Shown here one piece after another: positions 6,859 to 14,012 of a stretch of DNA of 26,355 bases; the first letter of the stretch is position 1, and every line of letters begins with the position of its first letter. The stretch is from UBA11164 sp002420085 (GTDB taxonomy: Bacteria; Pseudomonadota; Gammaproteobacteria; Xanthomonadales; Xanthomonadaceae). A model generated the notes under the pieces. That model made no database searches. It had not been told where the DNA came from and was given only the letters and a program-made list of their open reading frames with translations. Where the stretch lies: the NCBI GenBank assembly GCA_031976395.1, contig DALYLJ010000027.1:1-26355 (forward strand), read 5' to 3'. A program made the position numbers and the translations under genes.

Positions 6859-6899
6859 CTGACCTGGGTCGTCGCTGCGACCGAACCGGAATCGATGGG

Positions 6900-7565
6900 A
6901 TGAGCAACTCTCTGCGGGACAAACTGTTGCAACTGGGCTTCAAGGCGCCGGACCGGCCGCAGCCGGAACAAGGCCGGGCTGACAAGCGAGCCACAAGCCG
7001 GACGGAAAGCCGGACCACCGCTCCCCGTGCGCCATCCAAACCGGGCCGCGCCGGTCGCGAACAGCCGCAGGTGCGCACGGGTGGGCGGTCGGACACGGCC
7101 GGACCTCCGCGTTCGCGCTCGGCCGGCAAGCAGAGCCAGGCCGAAATCGATCTGGCCAAGGCGTATGCCCTGCGTGCCCAGGTCGAGAAGCGCGAGCGTG
7201 AAGCCGCCGAGCGAGCGCGCCAGGAACAGGCGCGTCTGAAGCGCGAGGCGCGTGCCAAGGTTGCCGAACGCCTGTCGACAGCGGTGCTCAACGACCCTCA
7301 GGCCGACATCGCCCGGCACTTCCCGTATGGCGGCAAGATTCGCAGGATCCACGTCACCGAGGCGCAGTTGAAGGCACTCAACGACGGGCAACTCGGTGTG
7401 GTCCAGCAGCAGGGACGTTACCTGCTGGTCGATGCCGCGACCCTGGCCGATGTCGAGCGCATCCTGCCGGAGGCGGTGGCGCTCAAGGTCGATCCCGATG
7501 TCGCGATGGAAGACGACCCCTACGCTGATCCGCGTTTTCGGGTGCCGGACGATCTGGTCTGGTAG
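6900..7565 (+). CDS. DUF2058 family protein (YaiL-like)
   Basis: 221 residues. The opening MSNSLRDKLLQLGFK is the family hallmark. It is followed by a low-complexity Arg/Pro/Gly/Ser-rich stretch (about residues 20-80), a basic coiled-coil helix (QAEIDLAKAYALRAQVEKRE to RAKVAERL) and a C-terminal globular part (ARHFPYGGKIRRIHVTEAQL ... GRYLLVDAATLADVERI). Escherichia coli YaiL belongs to this family, which has been described as nucleoprotein/polynucleotide associated; the biochemical role is unclear. The ATG is in the usual family position, though no strong Shine-Dalgarno is visible. It ends convergently with infA. In 7566-7762 I see only a small GCGCC-GTTT-GGCGC stem near 7565-7578. Confidence 0.85.
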   Translation: MSNSLRDKLLQLGFKAPDRPQPEQGRADKRATSRTESRTTAPRAPSKPGRAGREQPQVRTGGRSDTAGPPRSRSAGKQSQAEIDLAKAYALRAQVEKREREAAERARQEQARLKREARAKVAERLSTAVLNDPQADIARHFPYGGKIRRIHVTEAQLKALNDGQLGVVQQQGRYLLVDAATLADVERILPEAVALKVDPDVAMEDDPYADPRFRVPDDLVW

Positions 7566-7762
7566 CGCCGTTTGGCGCACGCAGCGCGATTGCCCCGCTG
7601 ATCGCTGGACGGTCGATGTTGAACGTCGGAGGCCGGAGCGTGCGTCGCAGGCCAGGACCGGGGTGATCCGGACTCGTGGGTCGGGCTCAGAGGAACCGCG
7701 CCCGGTGGTGTCTGAACCCGGATCGATGATCGGGGCGGACGGTCAGACAGGGTCCGAGCGCT

Positions 7763-7981
7763 TCACTTCATTCGGTAGGTGATCCGGCCCTTGGTCAGGT
7801 CATAGGGGGTCATTTCGACCTTGACCTTGTCGCCGGTGAGGATGCGAATGTAGTGCTTGCGCATGCGCCCGGAGATATGGGCGGTGATCACGTGACCGTT
7901 CTCCAGCTTCACCCGGAACACGGTATTGGGGAGGGTTTCGATGACCGTCCCTTCGAATTCGATTGCGTCGTCTTTCGACAT
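7763..7981 (-). CDS. infA: Translation initiation factor IF-1
   Basis: 72 residues, exactly the family length. It reads MSKDDAIEFEGTVIETLPNT, then FRVKLENGHVITAHISGRMR, then KHYIRILTGDKVKVEMTPYD and LTKGRITYRMK, a single S1/OB-fold domain nearly identical to other proteobacterial IF-1 proteins. IF-1 binds the 30S A-site during initiation. ATG at 7981 gives the conserved N-terminus. It is the last gene of the FemAB-like/aat/infA series on the minus strand, but 150 bases separate it from aat, and a good promoter and a set of 15-bp repeats lie in that gap, so it is probably also transcribed on its own. Confidence 0.97.
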   Translation of the reverse strand: MSKDDAIEFEGTVIETLPNTVFRVKLENGHVITAHISGRMRKHYIRILTGDKVKVEMTPYDLTKGRITYRMK

Positions 7982-8039
7982 GCTGTCGCCTGATTGGCTG
8001 ATCGTTGGGCGGCATGGGGCTGCCGCATGCAAGCCCGGC

Positions 8040-8068
8040 ATTGTGCCACGTTCATCGATCGAGGGCAA
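8040..8068 (-). promoter_or_regulatory. Probable infA promoter
   Basis: On the minus strand, -35 TTGCCC (8068-8063), a 17-bp spacer and -10 CACAAT (8045-8040), in the context GGCACAATGC often seen at proteobacterial housekeeping promoters. A start near 8033 gives a leader of about 50 bases before the infA ATG. The -35 box lies inside the first of three 15-bp repeats. Confidence 0.5.
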
Positions 8069-8106
8069 AGCGCGTTTGTGGCAAGTGCGTTCTTGGCAAG
8101 CACGTT
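8062..8106. repeat. Three imperfect 15-bp tandem repeats upstream of infA
   Basis: AGGGCAAAGCGCGTT (8062-8076), TGTGGCAAGTGCGTT (8077-8091) and CTTGGCAAGCACGTT (8092-8106). The shared core is GGCAA-G--CGTT. The array overlaps the -35 region of the infA promoter and could be a regulatory array or an old tandem amplification. Confidence 0.7.
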
Positions 8107-8131
8107 CCTGCTGGATGCCGGGCGGTCCTGC

Positions 8132-8869
8132 TCAGGCCAGCAGGTCGGCGAGGGTCGGTTCACCAACCCGTTCGCGCCAGGTGCATGGCGGTTCCGGCAG
8201 TTGGCAGAGGCTGGTCAGTTCGGCCAGAAACGACTCGCGCGGCAGGGTCTCGGCGCCCAGCCGGAGCAGGTGGTCGTTCTCGACCTGGGCGTCGATCAGC
8301 GGCCATTGCCATTCGGCGAGCAGCCGCGCCAGCCCGGCCAGGGCCGCTTTGGAACCGCCCGAGCGGAGGCTGAACATGCTCTCGGCGAAGAACATCCGGC
8401 CGATCGCCAGGCCGTACAGACCTCCAACCAGACCATCGTCGTCATGGACTTCGATCGAATGGGCATGGCCGATCCGGTGCAGGGCCATGAACGCCGAGCG
8501 GACCGCCGGGGTGATCCAGGTGCCGTGTTGTCCGGGCCGGGGGATCCGGGCGCAGGTGTCGATCACCTCCCGGAAGTCGGCGTCGGCCCGCAACCGCCAT
8601 CCGCTTGCCCGCAGGCTGCGCCGGTCGCGTCGGGACAGCCGGAAGCGGTCGGTCGAAAACACCGTGCGCGGGTCCGGGCTCCACCACAGGATCGGCTGGC
8701 CGGCGCTGTACCAGGGAAAGATGCCCTGGCGATAGGCATTCAATACCCGATGCGGGTGCAGGTCGCCGCCGACCGCCAGCAGACCGTTGGGTTCGTCCAG
8801 CGCCATGGCTGCCGGTGGGAAGGGCGCTGAGGGATCACTCCCGAGTCGGATCAGTTCGAGCGCTTTCAT
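8132..8869 (-). CDS. aat: Leucyl/phenylalanyl-tRNA--protein transferase
   Basis: 245 residues. The N-terminal part has LLAVGGDLHPHRVLNAYRQG then IFPWYSAGQPILWWSPDPRT, diagnostic of Aat. The acetyltransferase-like domain includes the segments GTWITPAVRSAFMALHRIGH, SIEVHDDDGLVGGLYGLAIG and FFAESMFS. It adds Leu or Phe from aminoacyl-tRNA to N-terminal Arg or Lys, marking proteins for ClpAP by the N-degron pathway. ATG at 8869 was chosen because the next gene upstream ends at 8878, leaving 8 bases; the longer open frame would overlap it. It is co-transcribed with the FemAB-like gene. The aat-infA order is a frequent proteobacterial arrangement. Confidence 0.95.
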   Translation of the reverse strand: MKALELIRLGSDPSAPFPPAAMALDEPNGLLAVGGDLHPHRVLNAYRQGIFPWYSAGQPILWWSPDPRTVFSTDRFRLSRRDRRSLRASGWRLRADADFREVIDTCARIPRPGQHGTWITPAVRSAFMALHRIGHAHSIEVHDDDGLVGGLYGLAIGRMFFAESMFSLRSGGSKAALAGLARLLAEWQWPLIDAQVENDHLLRLGAETLPRESFLAELTSLCQLPEPPCTWRERVGEPTLADLLA

Positions 8870-8877
8870 CGCGGGTG

Positions 8878-10023
8878 TCAGGGCTTGGATTCCCGGAATG
8901 GGGAATGTAGCAGGGCGGCGCGATGATAGTGGTCGACCGCGTCGCGATCCTGGCGACACCAGGTGTCGATCGCGTGGTGGAAGATCGGATGGGCAAGCCA
9001 GTGTCGGCTGTGGGTGCAGGTCGGCAGGAAGCCGCGAGCCAATTTGTGCTCGCCCTGGGCGCCCGGCTCGAAATGATGCAGGCCATGCTCCAGACAGTAT
9101 TCGATGCCCTGGTAGTAGCAGGTCTCGAAATGCAGGCCCGGCAGTTCGATTCGACTGCCCCAGTAGCGGCCGTACAGACGATCGCGGCCACGCAGGCAGA
9201 GCGCACCGGCAATGATTCGACCGTTCAGGCGCGCCAGGATCAGAACCAGGGCATCGGCCATGGTCTCGGCCAGGTGTTGAAAGAACGCCAGGGTCAGGGC
9301 CGGTGAGTTGCCTTTCTCGAAGAAGCCCTGGCAGTACAGATCATGCATCTCGGCCAATTCGGCGGCGCCGATCCGATCGCCGTCCAGCCGCTCGAAGCTG
9401 ACGCCGGCGCGGGCTACTTGAGCGCGTTCGGCCCGGATGTTCTTGCGCTTCTTGTGGGTCAGGCTGGCCAGGAAATCCTCGAAGCAGGTCCAGGCGGGGT
9501 CGGTTTCGCTGACCGGATTCCGCCAATGAAACTGGATGTCCCGCCGGGCCAGCCATTCGGATGGACACGCCACCGTCTCAGCTTCGGGCAGGAAGTTGAT
9601 GTGCAGTGATGACCAGCCCTGATCCTGACAGTGCTGTTGAAGACTCCGACAGATGGCGGCGCGGGCGCGATCATCGCGCGCCAGCAGGCGCGGTCCGGGC
9701 ACCGGGCTGTACGGGATTGCGATCAGCCACTTCGGGTAGTAGTCGAGCCCGTTGCGGGCATAGGCATCGGCCCAGGCGTGATCGAATACGAACTCGCCGT
9801 GTGAATTGTGCTTGAGATAGGCCGGTGCTGCCGCGACCAGTTGGTCGTCGCGGTACAGGGCCGCGTGTTGCGGCCGCCAGCCCCAGTGTTCGCGCAGGCA
9901 GCCGGTATGTTCCAGCCCGGACAGGAAGCGATGCGCGAGGAACGGATTGCCGCCATCGTGCAAGCGGTTCCATTCAGCTTCCGGGATGGCGTCGAGTCGG
10001 TCGAGGATGTGCAGTCGGTCCAT
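8878..10023 (-). CDS. FemAB/GNAT-like peptidogalycan family protein (COG3146/DUF482)
   Basis: 381 residues from the ATG at 10023 (a TTG 6 bases upstream is less likely). Recognisable segments are NPFLAHRFLSGLEHTGC, a VAAAPAYLKHNSHGEFVFDH block, the YYPKWLIAIPYSPVPGPRLL block, LTHKKRKNIRAERAQV, and a C-terminal GNAT-like fold with IIAGALCLRGRDRLYGRYWG and the closing FEPGAQGEHKLARGFLP. Such proteins resemble the FemABX aminoacyltransferases that use aminoacyl-tRNA, and this gene sits 8 bases upstream of aat, another aminoacyl-tRNA-using transferase. No substrate is established for this family. It diverges from gltX, with 108 bases between the two start codons. Confidence 0.85.
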   Translation of the reverse strand: MDRLHILDRLDAIPEAEWNRLHDGGNPFLAHRFLSGLEHTGCLREHWGWRPQHAALYRDDQLVAAAPAYLKHNSHGEFVFDHAWADAYARNGLDYYPKWLIAIPYSPVPGPRLLARDDRARAAICRSLQQHCQDQGWSSLHINFLPEAETVACPSEWLARRDIQFHWRNPVSETDPAWTCFEDFLASLTHKKRKNIRAERAQVARAGVSFERLDGDRIGAAELAEMHDLYCQGFFEKGNSPALTLAFFQHLAETMADALVLILARLNGRIIAGALCLRGRDRLYGRYWGSRIELPGLHFETCYYQGIEYCLEHGLHHFEPGAQGEHKLARGFLPTCTHSRHWLAHPIFHHAIDTWCRQDRDAVDHYHRAALLHSPFRESKP

Positions 10024-10131
10024 CGGCAAAGCTTAGCCGGCGATCGCGCGCCGATGTGTCGGTTGCAACGGTCCGGGCGAGGTCGCCGACGGGTCTGGTT
10101 AAAATGGCGGTTTCGATCCGTAGTCCTGCCC

Positions 10132-11547
10132 ATGTCTTGTCGAACCCGTTTTGCCCCAAGCCCGACCGGATACCTGCACATCGGTGGTGCGCGAACCGCG
10201 CTGTACTGCTGGCTTGAGGCACGTCATCGCGGTGGTCGTTTCATCCTCCGGGTCGAGGATACCGACCGCGAGCGCAGCACCCCGGAAGCCTTGCAGGCAA
10301 TCCTCGACGGCATGGCCTGGCTGGGGCTCGGCCACGACGAAGGACCGTTCTACCAGACGCTCAGACTCGACCGCTATCGCCAGGTGGCCGAGGATCTGGT
10401 CAAGGCCGGCAAGGCGTACTACGCCTACGAAACCCGCGAGGAGATCGACGCGATGCGTGCTGCGGCGATGGCTGCCGGGCGCAAGCCGCGCTACAACGGT
10501 GCCTACCGCGATCGCAACGCACCGTTCCGGGAGGATCCGAACCGGGTGATCCGGTTCAAGAATCCGCTGTCCGGCGAGGTGGTGTTCAACGATCGGGTCA
10601 AGGGTCGGATCGCTTGGAGCAACGAGGAACTCGATGACCTGGTGCTGATCCGTTCCGACGGCTATCCGACCTACAACTTCGCCGTGGTGATCGACGATCT
10701 CGACATGCGTATCGACGAGGTGATCCGGGGTGATGACCATGTCAACAACACCCCGCGTCAGGTCAACATCTACCATGCGCTCGGTGCCAGCCTGCCGGCC
10801 TTTTCCCACCTGCCGATGATCCTCGGCCCGGATGGCAGCAAGATGAGCAAGCGGCATGGTGCGGTCAGCGTGATGCAGTATCGTGAGGATGGCTATCTGC
10901 CGCAGGCACTGCTGAACTACCTGGTGCGTCTGGGCTGGTCGCATGGCGATCAGGAGATCTTCAGCCGTGAGGAAATGATCGACGTGTTCTCGATCGCTGA
11001 TGTCAACCAGTCGGCATCACGATTCGATTTCGACAAGCTCGGCTGGGTCAACCAGCAGTATTTCCGGCATGGCGACCCCGATGACATCGTGCCGGAACTG
11101 GAATGGCATCTGCGTCGGATCGGGCTGGATCCCGAGCGCGGTCCGAAACCGACCGAGGTGCTGATCGCGCTGGCCGACCGGGTCAAGACCCTGGCCGAGA
11201 TGGCACAACGGGCACGGGTCTGGTATCAACCCTTGCAGGAGTACGACGAGGCAGCGGTCGCCAAGCACCTGACAGAGGCCGCCCGCCTGCCGCTGGAAAC
11301 GGTGCGCGCGCGGCTTGCGCTGTTGGCCACCTGGTCGCCCGAGGCGGTTCATGACGCACTCGAAGCGACCGCCGCCAGTCTGGAACTGGGGCTCGGCAAG
11401 GTGGCCCAGCCCTTGCGGGTCGCGATCACCGGAACCCAGGTGAGTCCGTCGATCGATCGGACGGTCTTCCTCGCTGGTCAGCGCGAGGCCCTGGCCCGGA
11501 TCGATGCCGCGATCGGGCGCATTGCGGCCGCGAAGCCGCTACCATGA
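10132..11547 (+). CDS. gltX: Glutamyl-tRNA synthetase
   Basis: 471 residues. It has the class I signature FAPSPTGYLHIGGARTALYC (HIGH motif as HIGG) and the KMSKRHG loop (KMSKS), with WSNEELDDLVLIRSDGYPTY and YNFAVVIDDLDM between them. The C-terminal anticodon-binding helical domain is complete. It charges tRNA-Glu for translation and tetrapyrrole synthesis. ATG at 10132 is at the family start; the upstream frame lies in the divergent gene. No Shine-Dalgarno is obvious. A TAAAAT at 10100-10105 could be the -10 but lacks a good -35. At the zinc-binding insertion of E. coli GltX (a Cys-x-Cys region near residue 100) this protein has AYYAYETREEID without cysteines, so it is a zinc-free type. zur follows after 4 bases. 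Confidence 0.95.
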   Translation: MSCRTRFAPSPTGYLHIGGARTALYCWLEARHRGGRFILRVEDTDRERSTPEALQAILDGMAWLGLGHDEGPFYQTLRLDRYRQVAEDLVKAGKAYYAYETREEIDAMRAAAMAAGRKPRYNGAYRDRNAPFREDPNRVIRFKNPLSGEVVFNDRVKGRIAWSNEELDDLVLIRSDGYPTYNFAVVIDDLDMRIDEVIRGDDHVNNTPRQVNIYHALGASLPAFSHLPMILGPDGSKMSKRHGAVSVMQYREDGYLPQALLNYLVRLGWSHGDQEIFSREEMIDVFSIADVNQSASRFDFDKLGWVNQQYFRHGDPDDIVPELEWHLRRIGLDPERGPKPTEVLIALADRVKTLAEMAQRARVWYQPLQEYDEAAVAKHLTEAARLPLETVRARLALLATWSPEAVHDALEATAASLELGLGKVAQPLRVAITGTQVSPSIDRTVFLAGQREALARIDAAIGRIAAAKPLP

Positions 11548-11551
11548 GGCC

Positions 11552-12052
11552 ATGAGCCAGAGCCCATCCGGCAATGTATGCACCCATCCGGAGCATCACG
11601 TCCACGATGCCGAGGCATTCGTGCGCGAGGTCGAAGCGCTCTGCGGCGAGCGCGGCCTGCGGCTGACCGCCGTGCGCAGTCAGGTGCTGCGGCTGATCGC
11701 GGCGGCCGGACAGCCGATCAAGGCCTACGATCTGCTCGATCGGATGACCGATGCCCGTGGTCCGGTCGCGCCGCCGACCGTCTATCGGGCGCTGGATTTC
11801 CTGCTCCAGCATGGCTTCATTCATCGGCTGTCCTCGATCAATGCCTTCATCGCCTGCCATCACCCCCGGGTGACGCTGCACTCGGCGCCCTTCCTGATCT
11901 GTGATCGCTGCCTGCATGCAGTCGAACTGGAGGACGAGGAGACCGCCAGCCGGCTTGCCGATCAGGCGCGCGCGCTGGGCTTCGAGGCGCAGGGCCAGAC
12001 CCTGGAAGTCCACGGACTGTGCGCCGGCTGCGCACGCGCCGGTTCACCCTGA
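11552..12052 (+). CDS. zur: Zinc uptake regulator, Fur family
   Basis: 166 residues. The winged helix runs from RGLRLTAVRSQVLRLIAAAG to PPTVYRALDFLLQHGFIHRL, and the C-terminal dimerization domain carries ACHHP (Cys102), CDRC (Cys117/120) and CAGC (Cys157/160). The paired CxxC motifs make the structural zinc site of Fur proteins. The ending GLCAGC, matching GLCAAC in E. coli Zur, plus the His-rich N-terminus (HPEHHVHD), favour Zur over Fur or PerR. With zinc bound, Zur represses uptake genes. ATG at 11552 is 4 bases past the gltX stop, so expression is probably coupled. Likely local targets are the ZnuD-like receptor and MerC genes about 4 kb downstream, whose shared promoter has a Zur-like half-site. 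Confidence 0.85.
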   Translation: MSQSPSGNVCTHPEHHVHDAEAFVREVEALCGERGLRLTAVRSQVLRLIAAAGQPIKAYDLLDRMTDARGPVAPPTVYRALDFLLQHGFIHRLSSINAFIACHHPRVTLHSAPFLICDRCLHAVELEDEETASRLADQARALGFEAQGQTLEVHGLCAGCARAGSP

Positions 12053-13290
12053 CGGCGGGCCGCGTGGGTCGGTTGCGGATTGCATTGGCCGTGCTGGCAG
12101 GGTTGGCCGGGTGCGTCACCCCCGGCGGAGTCCGGCCGCAGGATTTTCCCGCGCCGGTGCCGGTTCCCATTTCCCCACCGGACACGCCGGCACTGGTGAT
12201 CGATCGTACCCGGGTCGGTCCGTTGGCCCTGCTCGACCAGCACGTCCTGCCGGGCAGTCGCGCACGGCTGCTCTGGCGCACCGGCCAGAATTACTTCGGC
12301 GCCGATCTGGAGAGCCCGGTGCTGATCGTCCATGGCGCACGTCCCGGGCCGGTGCTGTGTCTGGTGGCCGGGGTACATGGCGATGAAATCAATGGCGTCG
12401 AAACGGTTCGCCGGGTATTGAGCGAAGCCCGGCCCGAAGCGCTCGCCGGCACCCTGATCGGAGTGCCGGTGGTGAACCTGTTCGGCTACCAACGCGGTTC
12501 GCGCTATCTGCCGGATCGCCGTGATCTCAATCGCTTCTTCCCTGGCAGCCGCAGCGGCAGCATCGCATCACGGATCGCGCACAGCTTCTTCAATGCCGTG
12601 GTGCGCCAGTGCGATGCCTTGGTCGATTTCCACACCGGTTCGTTCGATCGCGCCAACCTGCCGCAGGTGCGCGCCGACCTGAGCCGTGCGGCCGTGCGCG
12701 AACTGGCGCGTGGTTTCGGTCCCACCGTGGTGCTGCACAGTCCGGGCAGTCGCGGCATGTTGCGCAATTCGGCGGTCGAGGTCGGCATCCCGGCGGTGAC
12801 CTTCGAGGCCGGAGCACCGACCCGACTCCAGGAAGACGAAATCGGCACGGTTGCGGCCGCGATCGAGCGGCTGATGGCGCATCTCGGCATGACTGCACCG
12901 ATCTCACCCGGACTGACTCGACCCGACTGGGGCAGTGACCAGCCGGCCCTGTTCTACGCCTCCCGCTGGCTGCGGGCCGAGCATGGTGGCCTGCTGATCA
13001 GCGAAGTCGCACTCGGTGAACAGGTCGAGGTCGGCCAGCGGCTCGGGCGGATCATCGATCCGCTCAGTGATCGCATCCATGAGGTTCGTTCCAATCTGGC
13101 CGGACGCATGCTCGGCATGGCCGAGAACCAGCAGGTGCTGCCCGGCTTCGCCCTGTACCACATCGGCCTCGACAGCGACCTCCGCAGCAGCCCGGACGAG
13201 TCCGAGCCCGAAACCGATGCCCCGGAGGAGAACGGCTCCGACGCGCGCGAACGTGAGGTCTCGATCGATCCCGAGCCAGAGGACGGCTGA
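12019..13290 (+). CDS. Predicted lipoprotein of the succinylglutamate desuccinylase/aspartoacylase (M14-like) family
   Basis: 423 residues from GTG 12019. Zinc-site motifs are VAGVHGDEINGVE (His120, Glu123) and DFHTGSF (His205), with a DRRDLNRFFPG arginine loop at 167-177 and a probable catalytic Glu263 in VTFEAG. This matches the AstE/AspA amidohydrolase family, which removes acyl groups from amino acids or acts on peptides. An N-terminal lipobox (L-A-G-C, Cys32) predicts a lipoprotein, unusual because AstE and AspA are cytosolic. The C-terminus is a strongly acidic ~35-residue tail. The start is uncertain: GTG 12019 overlaps zur by 34 bases; GTG 12064, 11 bases after zur, gives a compact 16-residue signal ahead of the Cys. 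It is the third gene of the gltX-zur run, and a hairpin overlaps its stop codon. The substrate is unknown. Confidence 0.8.
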   Translation: MRRLRTRRFTLTAGRVGRLRIALAVLAGLAGCVTPGGVRPQDFPAPVPVPISPPDTPALVIDRTRVGPLALLDQHVLPGSRARLLWRTGQNYFGADLESPVLIVHGARPGPVLCLVAGVHGDEINGVETVRRVLSEARPEALAGTLIGVPVVNLFGYQRGSRYLPDRRDLNRFFPGSRSGSIASRIAHSFFNAVVRQCDALVDFHTGSFDRANLPQVRADLSRAAVRELARGFGPTVVLHSPGSRGMLRNSAVEVGIPAVTFEAGAPTRLQEDEIGTVAAAIERLMAHLGMTAPISPGLTRPDWGSDQPALFYASRWLRAEHGGLLISEVALGEQVEVGQRLGRIIDPLSDRIHEVRSNLAGRMLGMAENQQVLPGFALYHIGLDSDLRSSPDESEPETDAPEENGSDAREREVSIDPEPEDG

Positions 13291-13311
13291 GCGATTCTGA
13301 TCGCTCCAGCC
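13285..13311. terminator. Hairpin at the end of the gltX-zur-lipoprotein operon
   Basis: GGCTGAGCGAT (13285-13295), loop TCTG, ATCGCTCCAGCC (13300-13311): an 11-bp stem with one bulged C that includes the stop codon. No T-run follows. Confidence 0.45.
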
Positions 13312-13491
13312 GACTGCACACCACACTGCGGTGATGCACTTCATTCGGCGCAGGCCAGGCGCTATGTTCGACGCAGTGTCCTGCATCGCGGAGCTCTCGT
13401 GGTCATGCAGTGTTACCGGGCCAAAGGCAACATCGTCCGCATCATCTCTGCGCGCATGGCGACGCGGGAAGGGCAGCGACATTACCCTTGA
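13301..13491 (+). pseudogene. Degenerate BrnT-family toxin gene (5'-truncated, frameshifted)
   Basis: From 13399 to the TGA at 13489-13491 the frame reads VVMQCYRAKGNIVRIISARM then ATREGQRHYP, the typical BrnT C-terminus (..VRIISARxAT..E). Just upstream, a different frame reads AMFDAVSCIAEL (13361-13396), matching the preceding BrnT strand (R-F-x-A-V-G-x-I). The two join if one CT is removed from GAGCTCTCGTGG (13391-13402), giving I-A-E-L-V-V-M-Q-C-Y. So a 2-base CT duplication broke the gene. The N-terminal ~40-45 residues of a normal ~90-residue BrnT are not found; the frame closes at a stop (13298-13300). BrnT is a RelE-fold ribonuclease, which cannot be made from this remnant. The intact BrnA-like gene begins 8 bases after its stop. 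Confidence 0.7.
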
Positions 13492-13499
13492 GGTGGGCC

Positions 13500-13709
13500 A
13501 TGCGCAAGCAATACGATTTCAGCCAGTCGCGGAAGAATCCTTACGCCGCGCAACTCAAGAAGCCGGTAACCATCCGGCTGGACGAAGACTCGATCTTCTA
13601 CTTCAAGTCTATGGCTGACGAGACGGGCATCCCGTGTCAGAGCTTGATCAACCTTTACCTGAAGGGCTGTGCTTCGTCAGGCAAGAAACTCAATCTTGCG
13701 TGGAAGTAG
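13500..13709 (+). CDS. BrnA-like antitoxin (CopG/ribbon-helix-helix type)
   Basis: 69 residues from the ATG at 13500, with GAGGTG 4 bases upstream. The motif KKPVTIRLDEDSIFYFKSMA then DETGIPCQSLINLYLKGCAS is the ribbon-helix-helix DNA-binding fold of BrnA-like antitoxins (the beta strand V-T-I-R-L-D followed by two helices). The N-terminus MRKQYDFSQSRKNPYAAQLK is the segment usual for this subgroup, which neutralises BrnT and represses the shared operon. The gene is complete and well formed although the toxin gene just upstream is broken, so it is an orphan antitoxin here. It may still repress its own promoter or protect against a related toxin elsewhere. Confidence 0.8.
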   Translation: MRKQYDFSQSRKNPYAAQLKKPVTIRLDEDSIFYFKSMADETGIPCQSLINLYLKGCASSGKKLNLAWK

Positions 13710-14012
13710 GGATGCGACGGCGAGCGCGGTCAACGAATGAGGTTGGATCGAGGGCAGCCACGATCTGAACCGTTTGCTGGACGGGTCGGGCTTCGGCGCG
13801 AGCGGTGTGCTCTGCAAACAAATTCTCGGGGATTCGGGGCGATGCGGCGGCCGGACCAGACGTGGTCTCCCGGCTGTGGCGGGATGGTCGGCGTGCGCGA
13901 TGTGCTCGGTGCCCCTCGGTGACGATAGTCTTGCGCGCGATCCTGCCGACCCTGCCTGGGAGTGCAGGGTCGGCAGCGCTGAGCCACCGCTGATTCGCTT
14001 CGGTCGTGGTGG
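13710..14012. other. Gene-free spacer between antitoxin and TonB receptor
   Basis: I see no gene with family-like sequence in this stretch of about 300 bases. Its short open frames are arginine-, glycine- and serine-rich and look like GC-driven noise. The only clear structure is the strong hairpin at 13943-13976. Confidence 0.5.
13943..13976. terminator. Strong 13-bp hairpin downstream of the TonB receptor gene
   Basis: CTGCCGACCCTGC (13943-13955), loop CTGGGAGT, GCAGGGTCGGCAG (13964-13976), a perfect 13-bp stem. It starts 37 bases past the receptor stop codon on the minus strand. Neither side has a T-run, so it may act as a Rho-assisted terminator or mRNA 3' end protector. Confidence 0.6.
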
